64,000 nucleotides of DNA, taken from assembly GCA_047495785.1 (NCBI GenBank), contig JBLDXI010000043.1, positions 62,001-126,000 of the forward strand. The letters run 5' to 3'. This DNA comes from Lepidodermella squamata. Lineage: Eukaryota; Gastrotricha. Position numbers and translations under genes: made by a program. Positions 10,131-20,515 of this stretch are shown here, in pieces (within the stretch, counting starts at the first letter, position 1; every line of letters starts with the position of its first letter). The notes under the pieces were generated by a model. It saw only the letters and a program-made list of their open reading frames with translations. It was not told the DNA's origin and searched no databases.

Positions 10131-12147
10131 TGCTGTTTTTTCTATATACTTCAAGTGCGGAAAATGTGCTTGTTATAATTAAAGCGAGAAAGCAGCAGGG
10201 TGAGTGAAAAATAAATGCCGCTTTCGCCCCAGGCCTCAAGTGGCTTGACCACCACTTGTATTGTTTTTGCGTGAATGTTTTATTATTTGAATATAATAAC
10301 GATAATTTTCAGCGCAACTGATCGATCGGCGAGCGCGCATATCCGGTCACTTGAATATTCATGACCTTAATGGAGGCGGTCAAAAATGATGGCCATTTTC
10401 ATCGCATGAGTGTGTGCGCTAAAAATGCGCGCATGATGTCTCGAAGCGCGAAAATAACACACACGCAAATATTTGACGAAAAATAATTTTTCGCGCGCCA
10501 TAAAGTGTTTTGCGCTTGTTTTTCTTGAGAGCGTAAAAATACAACAAAATTATAGCGGATAATTAAATAGAAATACCTGGGCGGAAAATCATGGCTGTAT
10601 ATTTTTCGCGCTCTAGTCTGCCTTCAAGGCGTAAGATTAGCGATGGATATTGATGCAGTTGGAACTGTTGGGAACCTATAATTTGTAAATATGTTTGTAG
10701 CGGAAAGCGAATTTATAAATATTACCTAACCGCTTTCCAGGCTAATACCAAGGTGGCGCAAAGGCGAAAAAGCAATCACGCTAAAATTGTTCAATGGTAA
10801 TTTGGTTAAATTATCAAACAATCTTTCAAATATTTTGAGACTAAAAACAATGGGGGAAGTTAGCCAGCTAATATTAGCCAAATTTTAAAAAATTAAGAAA
10901 AATGTACACTTACTAAATTGAGGCTGCTCTATTTGATGATGCAAAATATGAGTTCTACAGTTTGGCAGTTTCGTATATAGTTTTTTCAGCAGTCAAATTA
11001 TCCGTGACTTGTAAGCATTGACATTTTCAACTGCGTCTCATTCACTAGGAATTCTTTAGTTTTTTCTAATTAAATTATTTTTGACCGTAATGACTTTTGA
11101 CTGAGCATCAACGTTTCAACAGAGGATTTTTGCAGAGCAATTATTTTTTTATTTGGCACTCATGTAAAGGAAATTCAAGTAATATCATTAAGTTAAACCT
11201 ACCAAGAGAAAATACCATCTTTTATCCGCGATTTAACCGAACTAAAAAAAACTATTGGAGAAAACCCGGAAAACTTCGATCGGTAATTTTTCGTATTTTA
11301 CCTGGTTGGTTTCCAGAATTTTTAATTCCGCTGACAAGTGACGATACTTGATAATGAAAGAGTTATTTCAAGTTTTGACAAATCCTTCTGGCCATGACAT
11401 GTGACTTTATCTCTTATTTCTGAGTTTCTGAAGCCTTTTCCGCGTATTTTCTTTACTTGCGTTATTAATTACGGTTGGACACGCTGTATGCGCGAACTAT
11501 TCTCCGAATTTCTGGAATTTCACGTTCAACGCTAAACGCTAAATATTCAAAATAAATCCCTACGTGGAGTGTTCGGTCATTTTTACCTTGCCCTCACAGA
11601 ACCTTGACTTCTTAGATAACTGGCGCCCTTAGCTACGTAGAAAAATTATCGATTTTGGGTTCCACGACGGTTGATATCGGGGGATCACTGATTTGTAAAG
11701 TCGATACTTGGAATCGATATCGGCTCTGCAGGCTGAAGTAAAAATCCACCGCTTACAGCGCAAAATACGCGTATTATGATGATTTATTTGTTAGGCATGA
11801 TCGCACAAAAATTTAGATTCTAGTTAATTCTAGTGACACGAAATTCAAAAACCGTATTTAAGCAAAATCAAGTCTCTAATTTAGTGCTGGAACCCCAAAT
11901 GTAGGGTGCGCACTTGGCACACCCAAATACCGCGGGCAAATCGGAATGTTGACATCTAAAGTCACACATATTCTTGATAATTTCCGGCTTTATTCGTTTT
12001 TTGTACCACATTCAGCGTGTGAAGCAGTCATTCACCTTGTGCTTATTTTTCATATATATAAATGGCATGTCACATGGAGAAAAAATTCTCATAATAATAA
12101 TATTATAATTTCCAACAAACAGCAACAAATAAGAAAATCCCGTATGT
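10131..12147. other. intergenic, about 2 kb
   Basis: AT-rich with scattered CGCG-rich short stretches (about 10320-10520). The only open frames are short and lack coding character. No repeat family or RNA gene is recognised. Confidence 0.4.
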
Positions 12148-13086
12148 TTAAGAAGTAGTGCAGTAGAGTTCGGAAAATTGCAGAAAATCCCGAATCGAAT
12201 TTGGTAAATTTAACGCAGAAAGACACGCCGATAAATCACCGCAGTTGCGCGTGGCTAATCGCTGCAAAATCACCAGTCGACAAATTTCCTGCAGCTTCAA
12301 CGGGAATCGGCCCTGAAAATAGGCAACAATCGCCCGGACAGCGTTCGATTTTTGCCGATCAATCAACGGCGGTCCAGTTATCAAATAATCATCGGCCGAT
12401 TTTTGCAGAATTCGAAAATCAAATCGAGACGTCCGCATTATTGCAATCAAGATATCAGCGATTAAATTGACATTTTGCCTTGAATTAGGTAGAATTTGAG
12501 GTAAATCAGCATGCAGACACCCTGCGATAGGTATCAAGTCGTAAATCGACCAAAATCCGGGTTGAAATCGCGATTCGTCCGAATCTGGGTCAAAATCCAG
12601 CCTCGCGTTTAATTTCAAAAGTGGGACAATCGCAGTGTTAATCAATCGAGGTATCGTTTGCGAATTGGGCGCCATTATCGCCTCATTGTAATTGAGTGAG
12701 GCGAAAATTAGGCCAGCTGTCAACGGGGTCATTGTCGATTTTTCGCAACATTTTTCGTTGATCAATTTCGCGGTGAAGAATTGCCGAGAAAAATCGGCCA
12801 TAAAATCACTGAAGCGTGACTTTATCTCGTCTGAAGTCGGATTAAAAATTGCCAACCGGTTTAATTGAAACAGCGGATTTGATTCGATTTGAAAATTCGA
12901 TTTTTCAACTACGAGGTACATTAGAATTTCGATTAGTTGAAGCTGATGAGCTTGTTCTGTTGAATTCAGCAGACATTCGATAGTGAATGGCAATAAATTG
13001 GTCGGAAATGTTCGGCAGGTTTCGAGTTCGGTTTTTAATGCAGGTAAATCTCCACTGCGAATGATTAGTTTCAACCGAGGTTTCAT
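12148..13086 (-). CDS. SOCS-box protein with degenerate ankyrin-like helices
   Basis: Single-exon gene of 312 aa starting at ATG 13084-13086. The C-terminal 45 residues read FPLKLQEICRLVILQRLA, then CLSALNLPNSIRDFLQF. This follows the SOCS-box pattern: P-x-x-LQ-x-x-CR BC-box, then L-P-x-x-x-x-x-FL. SOCS boxes recruit Elongin B/C and Cullin-5 to make a ubiquitin ligase whose N-terminal part picks the substrate. The N-terminal 260 residues are helical repeats (SGDLPALKTEL, then MTPLTAGLIFASLNYNEAIM) that look like decayed ankyrin units, as in ASB proteins, but without the usual consensus. The substrate is unknown. Confidence 0.7.
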   Translation of the reverse strand: MKPRLKLIIRSGDLPALKTELETCRTFPTNLLPFTIECLLNSTEQAHQLQLIEILMYLVVEKSNFQIESNPLFQLNRLAIFNPTSDEIKSRFSDFMADFSRQFFTAKLINEKCCEKSTMTPLTAGLIFASLNYNEAIMAPNSQTIPRLINTAIVPLLKLNARLDFDPDSDESRFQPGFWSIYDLIPIAGCLHADLPQILPNSRQNVNLIADILIAIMRTSRFDFRILQKSADDYLITGPPLIDRQKSNAVRAIVAYFQGRFPLKLQEICRLVILQRLATRNCGDLSACLSALNLPNSIRDFLQFSELYCTTS

Positions 13087-15089
13087 TATAAAATCACTCC
13101 TATCTTAAAAAAAATCAAGAAAAGGTCAAGTCATCTTTTCTCAAAATTCAGTTATTCCAATTTTTTTGAGAAATTCGCTATCAAAATGAAAAATTGATCC
13201 ACGCGCCCCAATGAAATTCTCGAGACAGATCAAATCAAGAGTAAACAAACTGTATCAAATATGGATCAAATAACACTAAAGCGATCAACATCACTCTTAA
13301 ACATGTTGGTAAGATCAAACATTGATCAAATATGGATCAAACAGAGCTATAATATTAATCATAGAAAAATGAAAAAAAAACACGTATGATTTTGCGAAAT
13401 ATTTTTTACAAATTTCTTGCCAGATGCCAGCTGCGTATGTTAAATTTGACTTTCTCACAACTCGGAGTAGAAATGTCCCGGTCACATTTTGACATGAAAC
13501 GTAATAATGAATTTGTTTTGGCGTAACAACGAGACGTGCTTTTGTTTGTTGCGTGATATCAAACTGCGCACTGTCAAGAGGACAAAAAAGAAGGCCCATT
13601 ATTTCGCGAATTTCTCAGCAAAATTTGAACAATAGGTGTCGCAAAGCTTGAGAACGCGTATAATTATACGGGCCGGTCGCGATGCTGCAAGCCTAACGAG
13701 ATGAAAACGTAAGTTGAGTTGATGCATAGAGAAATCTTAGAAAAATTGAAGAAATTATTTGTTCAAGTGAATATTGAACAAGTTGAAGTTTCTAATTAAT
13801 TCAAATTTAAAATTATCAGAAAGGCAAAATTCGTGGAAAATAATGGAAAAATACCCGAAAAATAGCTGTCACTTATCGTAATGCACCGAAATTTTATCAT
13901 TTTTTTCGGGAAAAAACCCTGCTAATAATCAAGTGAGTGAAAATTCGGATACTTGATTACCATTTCGTGATATCAAAAAGATTATACATTATTATTTTTT
14001 TACAATGCTATAAAAGCTTACATGTATTCTTGTATGTACGTAGCCACAACATCGCACCTTTAGTGAGAGGTAAAAAATTCTCCTATATTATATTCGTAGG
14101 GCATAATAATATATCGGCACAACGCGAAGATGCCTTGTAAAGAAATTTACTATATTATTATTATAAAAATGGACCCTATTAATAAAGCAGTTTTTCTTAC
14201 CTGCGTGTTGCGGCATGTTTTACGTATAGAAATATAGTAGCTAAAATATTGGATTCACTAACGATCGCAATTTATTGAGTGGCACACGCGGGTGCAATGT
14301 TTTTTTGAGCGCGCAAGCTCTATATGATGTATCGCGTATATTATTACTAAAAAGCATACACGCAGTATAGACCTGCGGTGATGAGTACTATTGTTATATT
14401 ACTACGACGACAGGGTATATGATCGAGAGCTTCAGGCATTCAGTGTATAAAATAACATATTAATGCGAGGATTATAATGACATATAGCTTCGGGATAGAT
14501 TGTTGTCGACGAAAAAATCGATAAATCTATTGTGGACGAAGAATCAATACAGGGAGCGAGGGGAGCAAAAAAGAGCCGAAATTGAACATAAAATCGTGAG
14601 TTCGAACTAAGAGATAAAAATTTCAAAAATTGAATTGAAAAACTATAAATTCGAATTTCCAGTTTAATGATTTTTCATTTAAAGAAAAATGAAGTCCAAG
14701 TAAAATCTAAGGTTATTGGTTATTGTGAATGAATAAACGGCCTAATTCTGAAATTTCGGTCCGTGATTTTATTAAAATCGAAAATAAGAAATTTTAAACC
14801 TTCTTTTTCACAATAATGTTGACCGATACATGTTTTGCTCAAAATTTAGGGAATAGTGTATTACTTGAGATGATTCATTGCCATTGATTACCCCATCGAA
14901 TATTTCTACTCGGGTCAATAGAAAAATTAGCCACGCCGCAACTTTCATCACCGTTGCATCCAGGCAACATAACGATGATTCGCGAAATCGATCGAAGCGC
15001 CACCTCTTTCTACGTCCAAGTGCTTTTTTACGCCTTAAAACTATTTCTTATCGTTTCTCCAATAAATACTTGATGTAAAACGTCAAAAA
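13087..15089. other. intergenic, about 2 kb
   Basis: AT-rich. At 13240-13345 the words GATCAA and ATGGATCAAAYA recur, a short degenerate repeat. A minus-strand open frame at 13315-13599 (94 codons) has no recognised features. The 3' part contains the promoter of the MAM gene. Confidence 0.4.
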
Positions 15090-17454
15090 ATGCGAAAGGA
15101 CGTAGATTTGATAATTTTCGCGATATTTCTTGTTGTAAGAGTTACTAGGGCCCAGGAGACAGCTTCGACTAGTCCTGAACCCATCAGTACCACGCTGGTA
15201 CCGACAACCCGTTCGGCCAGCGATACAACAACTGCGGGGCTGAGTTCTACCAACCGAATCCCGACTACAACAGCTGGCATTGTGACTACGGCAGCTCCAG
15301 TTCGCCGAACCACAACCACAGCCGCGCCAACCACAACGCGAACCTTCTACGACAAGGTGAATCTGGACCAATCCGAACTTGGAAATCAATCTGTCATATA
15401 CCAATGCTCGTTCGATCTAACAAATTGCGGATTCGAGGCTGATCAAGACGCTCAGCTACAATGGGTCCGCTTCCGAGGCCAGGCAAGCCAGGGAACAGGG
15501 TCAGACAGTGACCATACTACAACAGAGGGAGTCTACGTCATGCTGGACGCAACGAAGAACTTCCTGGCTGGAAAATCCGGTTACACCAACCAAGCTCGTT
15601 TCGTCTCACCGGAATTCGCGACGCAGGATGACTGCGCCAATTTCACGTTCTGGTACTACGCCTACGGGTTCCATTTGGGTCAGTTCAACGTTCGATGGAA
15701 AGCCCCGCCGTACAACGCGCCGAAGAACTGGACGTCGGTGCTCGACATGAGGGGCCACGACCAAACGCAGGCGTGGCGGTTTTTCAGTTTTTTGGTGACC
15801 GGCGTCAAAAGTTTCCGAGTTGCCTTCGACGCTGCGATGGGTGATGGCCCGTTTGGGAATTATGTGGTTGATGACGTGGCGGTGTTGACTGCGAGCTGTC
15901 CGACCCAACCGCCGCCGCAGCGACAGCAGGATGGGTTGTACCTTTATGGCCAGACTACGGCGCAACCACCGCCATTCGAAATGCAGACGTGGTTGATCAT
16001 TCTAATTGTTGTGCTCTGTGTGTCGGCGCTTGTCGCTGCCGGTGTTATAACTTTCATCATTATCCGGCAACGCAAGCTCAAGCGTCTCAAAGAGTGAGCC
16101 ATTTCAGATGTAATCAAAACTATTCAGATTGAAATTACCTTTAAGCTGATGCCATGAACTTTTCGGGAAGAGAACGTTTAGCTTTCGGTATTTTCGGTTA
16201 TTTTCGGGATTCGGTATTCAAAATTAGTGCGATTTTTCTGGATTATTCACTTTTCCGCTTCAGATCTTCTCGGGATTTCATCTTTTCTACCTACTATTCC
16301 TACTATTCCTACTATTCCTTAAGCTTTACTGGTATTGAATTCCCTCGAAGCGACTTTATTTAAGTTTCTCAAAAAAGGGCTTCAAACAGCATGGAGCATA
16401 GAGAAGCCCTTTCCTCTAAGATGCTGAAGAATAAAGAAAAGTAGTAACGGGGAGAAGCTACGCAAACCAGACTTTACCAGTTTCGGGATGTTCTTGGTCC
16501 TGACAGGTTTCTCTGAATTTTCGCCTGATTTACCGCGTGTAAGCATAAACAACTACAATCCACAGTAAATTCTTGTTACTCGAAGTGCCACGAAAAAAGT
16601 CCGCTATAGCAAGAGTGGATTACAAAATAAAAGTCCGATGTAAGCAAGAATGTGCTGTAGTGAAATTTGAGACATATTTTGGCGAATCTTTCGAAAAAAC
16701 GTAGAATTCCAAGCTCCTGGTGAACCCTTTCGGGGAATACGAACTCATAAAGTGTCCCCTGTCGCTCATTTTCCGTTGGTTTTTTTCGCTAATTCCAACC
16801 TTATCTCATCCTTTCTTTAGGCAAGAGGAGAAGGAAAAGGCGGAGCGTCTGAAGCAAGAAATCGCGCAATACGGCATGATCAAAGCCCGCCTGGACCGGT
16901 CAATCTCAGCCCGGGTCAATGCCATCGCCGGCCCAGGAGGCCAAGCTGATTTCGTCATGACAGACTCGCGAGCTAAAACAGCAGCCTTCGTCGACCGGCC
17001 TGTTGTCGATCGCCGATTCACTAGCGCTGTGCCTGGGAAACGGACCTTGCCGCAGGAGGGCGAGTTGATTCGATCTAGAACTACCCTGCTCGAGGAAGAT
17101 CAAGACCCAGATGAAGAACGAACGGATGCTGTTTTCAGTATTATCAAAAACTCGCATCGTAACTCGACAGATCGCGATAGGTCTGATGCAGTTTTCAGCA
17201 TTTTAGCCGATGCTGGGCCGAAACCTGCGAGCCAACCTAGGACAAAGTCAGCTGTAGCTAGGAATGTCCACCAAATCGAGGATATATCCCTTCATCCCAC
17301 TTCTGGGGCGAAACTACCACCTTTAACTTCAACTTCGCCTGTTGCGTTGAGGAAACTTGAAGACAAAAATGATAAGTCACCACGGTCTGTTCGGTTCGAC
17401 GAAACTACTAGCGGTGGCCGAAAGGGCGAAAGGATGGACTGGTTCGATGATTGA
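15090..17454 (+). CDS. mucin-like MAM-domain type I membrane protein with long coiled-coil tail
   Basis: Two exons, 15090-16093 and 16821-17454, total 546 codons including stop (545 aa). The donor AAAGA|GTGAGC and acceptor CTTTCTTTAG|G restore frame and turn KLKRLKE-stop into a continuous charged helix (KLKRLKEQEEKEKAERLKQE). Order: signal peptide 1-22; Thr/Ser-rich stalk about 23-87, likely O-glycosylated; MAM domain about 100-270, with CSFDLTNCGFEADQD at its start and NYVVDDVAVLTASCP at its end; transmembrane helix about 303-327; cytoplasmic tail of about 215 residues. The tail is a short coiled coil followed by a disordered Ser/Arg-rich stretch holding a repeated D-AVFSI motif (TDAVFSIIKN and SDAVFSILAD). 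MAM domains mediate cell adhesion. AATAAA is at 17579. Confidence 0.85.
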
Positions 17455-17578
17455 CAAACTAGGCTGAAACATCGTATCTTAAGTTGTTTTATTTCAATTT
17501 TCTAAATTAGAGTTTGCTGATCGTTTAGAAACCATGCCTTATATAGCTTTTAGCCGTAAGGATTATTGAACAGACGCC

Positions 17579-17584
17579 AATAAA
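17579..17584 (+). terminator. polyadenylation signal of the MAM gene
   Basis: AATAAA in the 3' flank, 125 bases after the MAM-gene stop codon. Confidence 0.55.
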
Positions 17585-17884
17585 GCCACGAGATCGTTAA
17601 TAGCTTCAAATCATACTCTACACTCCAAACCTAAACCCTTAAACCATAAAGCCAAAAGGAAACAATTTTTTGGAAATACCTAACAGCCCATTTTGGACTT
17701 GATATTCTTTTTCGCCACATTTCTAATAGATTATGTGTTACTCATGAGTCAAACGAGAATCAACTGATTTCCGTTAGACCATATTTCATAGATATTCAAA
17801 ATCTTGAAGGTAACAGGAAAACAAATGTTCCTGCGCCATTATAAGCCTTCATTTCTTGGAGTAGCGTTTGAATTAAAGAATCGG

Positions 17885-19441
17885 TCATTTCTGCTGTAAG
17901 CGTTCAGCTTTTTGCGCCAAGTAAAGGCTGGCTGGTTCCACATGCTGCCCGAAGCTCTCCCAACTGCGATCCGCATTGCCTCCAACAGATTCAAAAGTCG
18001 GCGCCTTTTTCTCGCCAACATGCCCGATCGCAAAGTTCCAATCCGTAGCAGGGCTGTGCAGTTGTAGAATCCCCTCTGTATTCCAGGCTACAAAGTTAAC
18101 GCCAGCCCAGCCCTGGCCAGTCCCGTAGTGCAGGCGATTTTGAATAGCGAGGGTTGTCTTCACGTTATCGTACAACCCAGCGACAGACCAACGATCGTGA
18201 GGCTCCGAGGAATCAAACTCATTTTCAGCCGTGCAGTTGTAGAAAACATTCGGACCTGTCGATCGAGCACTGTAAGCAAACGAGTGGCGATAAGAGGAGG
18301 CGTAGCAGTTCTCGAACAGAACTTGGCTAGCCCGTTCAATGTGGTAAGGATACCTACGACCCCCATCGATTATTGACACAGCATCTGTAGCAATCGCGTC
18401 AGAAATTGTGATTCGTCTCGAGTAACTCCGGACTAGGACAAAATGGTTGAAAAATCGACCCGAAATTCGTCTAGCAAAGCCATCAACCACACCATTGAAT
18501 GAAATCAGCCGTTCTGCGTGGTTTTCATCCGAAAAATACTTGGAATTCTTGTAGATTGAAGTAACAGTTTCATTGAAGTATGAAAGCCCTCCAATATCTT
18601 CGATTCCAACGTTGTTGGTCGTAGTTTCGAGCCTGTATTTCCGGATGTAGCCCCCGCCCCATTTCGGATCAATCGCCTCGACGATAGGCACGTCGATTGT
18701 CAAGAAATTATCGCTAACATCAATGATAGCCCGTTCGTGCTTCGAGTCGAAAGGCACCCAATCTACAACGGTTGATCTTCGAAATTCAGGCGCGTAGTAG
18801 CTGAGTAGGTTCATGCCAGTCTCGTTAATCCAAGCTGCGTTCTTCCAAACCCCGATAACAACCAAATCGCCGATTTTGAAGTCTGTTTTCGCGTTCGAAA
18901 TGTTGATAACTCTCGACCCTGTTTTAACGTAATCCTTTATGTCTATCACCCTGCCGTAGTAGCGATAGTTTGCGCTGGAATTACCAGCGATTATCAAATC
19001 GTAACTCGTAGGGCTCGATCCGTATAGGATTGTTTTGTCGCGTCCAGCTCCTCGCAAAACCACGCCTGAGACGTTGAGAAAGATCGGGGAATCGACGTTG
19101 AAAGTTCCAGCCTCGAGAAAAATCGCTCCCCTGAATCCATTGCTGTCTAGTGAAGTGTTTAACAGGCTATAAATTGCCGACTGGATGTTCGCTACGTCGC
19201 TTTTGTTGTTTCCAAGAGGTTTTAGGGTTAAAACCGTGTTAATGTTGGGAATCGACACGTTGCCGTGCTTGTAGCCAACGTAGGAGAAATCGACGATCCG
19301 GTCGCCTTGGTCGTTGTAAGGGCTGTAGATCAGTGTTCCATTTGCATCAAGGCTGACGTAGCGACTTTGAGGCACGGAACTGGCCATCTTTACCACAAGG
19401 AGGATTAATGGCAAAAAGCCTGTATTCATAGGCATATCCAT
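17885..19441 (-). CDS. secreted parallel beta-helix (pectate-lyase-superfamily-like) protein, intronless
   Basis: A single 518-aa open frame. It has an N-terminal hydrophobic signal (MNTGFLPLILLVVKMASS) and, from about residue 75, a right-handed parallel beta-helix. The first coils read IFLEAGTFNVDSPIFLNVSGVVLRGAGRDKTIL, a hallmark of the pectate-lyase/pectin-lyase fold in secreted microbial proteins. Later coils include FENCYASSYRHSFAYSARSTGPNVFYNC and GQGWAGVNFVAWNTEG, as in bacterial members of this group. Multiple N-glycosylation sequons (NVS, NST, NET) suit an animal secretory protein. The length and lack of introns contrast with the neighbours. It probably binds or cleaves a polysaccharide, but no catalytic residues can be assigned. 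Origin by horizontal transfer is suggested, not shown. Confidence 0.75.
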   Translation of the reverse strand: MDMPMNTGFLPLILLVVKMASSVPQSRYVSLDANGTLIYSPYNDQGDRIVDFSYVGYKHGNVSIPNINTVLTLKPLGNNKSDVANIQSAIYSLLNTSLDSNGFRGAIFLEAGTFNVDSPIFLNVSGVVLRGAGRDKTILYGSSPTSYDLIIAGNSSANYRYYGRVIDIKDYVKTGSRVINISNAKTDFKIGDLVVIGVWKNAAWINETGMNLLSYYAPEFRRSTVVDWVPFDSKHERAIIDVSDNFLTIDVPIVEAIDPKWGGGYIRKYRLETTTNNVGIEDIGGLSYFNETVTSIYKNSKYFSDENHAERLISFNGVVDGFARRISGRFFNHFVLVRSYSRRITISDAIATDAVSIIDGGRRYPYHIERASQVLFENCYASSYRHSFAYSARSTGPNVFYNCTAENEFDSSEPHDRWSVAGLYDNVKTTLAIQNRLHYGTGQGWAGVNFVAWNTEGILQLHSPATDWNFAIGHVGEKKAPTFESVGGNADRSWESFGQHVEPASLYLAQKAERLQQK

Positions 19442-19842
19442 ATTATTAATTCAATAATCCTTTACCAATTAGTAATGACGATCGTTTTTAATTTTCTCAT
19501 GTCGACTTTAGATTAAAAAAATGGCAGCTGTACAAACAGAAGATTTTTAATATGCGTTTTACTGCAAAATGCAATGTATTTTGCTTCATTAGTTTGGGTA
19601 TTCAATTGCTGACAATGAAAGAGAACGCATATCGCGTGGGTGAGGCGACAATTTATCTACAAAAGTTAAAACAGTGTGCGAAGTACGGGGGAGGGGTTTA
19701 TTTTACTGTGTCCCACTCAAATAAAGCATTTTCTGCTACAATGCGAATGGATTATCGCAGTAAAGCATTGGCATTGGCTTAAAAGTCTTTCGCCTATGAA
19801 GCTCAACGAAATTTGTTCGGAACAGTTTGGCTAGATCTTCAA
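19442..19842. other. intergenic
   Basis: Short AT-rich spacer holding the promoter of the beta-helix gene. A plus-strand frame at 19552-19782 has no recognised features. Confidence 0.35.
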
Positions 19843-20150
19843 CGACTTTCAACGCTTTTAGCTGCTCTGTAAAGCGGTGTTTCGCCTTGATTATCTACGA
19901 GTTCAACATCAGCATTGTAAAATTCCACCAATGGCTAAATGTATTCATGGAATCCCTCCTGGGCTGCAATCATTAATGGTGTGAAGCCATCCTCGTTCCT
20001 ACACTGTTTACATCCAAATTTAACCGTTCATCCATGAGCAACTTTGCGCCCACATGCGGCGTTGCCTCGAGTATTTGAACAGCGACTGAATAAATAACCA
20101 GACACGTTCGGCAGACCTCAGCAACTTGTCTTTAGGGCCTCCTGCGGATA
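19843..20150 (-). pseudogene. decayed ankyrin-repeat fragment
   Basis: Read on the minus strand, the stretch gives VGAKLLMDERLNLDVNS, then after a frameshift DGFTPLMIAAQEGFHEYI, a stop, PLVEFYNADVELVDNQGETPLYRAAK, and a second stop. These are recognisable ankyrin units with at least one frameshift and two stops. It sits just downstream of the intact gene ending at 20516 and is likely the relic of another cluster member. Confidence 0.65.
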
Positions 20151-20515
20151 TATTCCATCTCTAGCAGATTCCGTTGATATTGGCGTCGAATAGTCCTTTC
20201 CAACTCAGGTTTCGGATCAAAAAGAGCTAGAAAGCAGGTCGTTTGCGGTAGCTCGTAAAATTCTGTCCTTTTTAAACATTAATTGGATGAAGTTGAGGAT
20301 TAATTTGAAAAAACGGCGGCCTTCGTCAAATCTTGCAAGTAATGTGACACTAAGAGACCATGAATCACGATTCGGAGGAATAAGGAGCACTGCAGAATAT
20401 AATTTTTATTCCTTTCGTCCCATCAAAAGAACATTAGAACAAGGCATCGACAGGCGAACATTTCCTGAAATTTTATAGATTGAGCTAATCCGCAGCGATT
20501 ATGCATTGTATCCAG

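Noticed and set aside
13315-13599. 94-codon minus-strand frame as a gene
   Set aside because: No start context, no conserved motif and it overlaps a degenerate GATCAA repeat.
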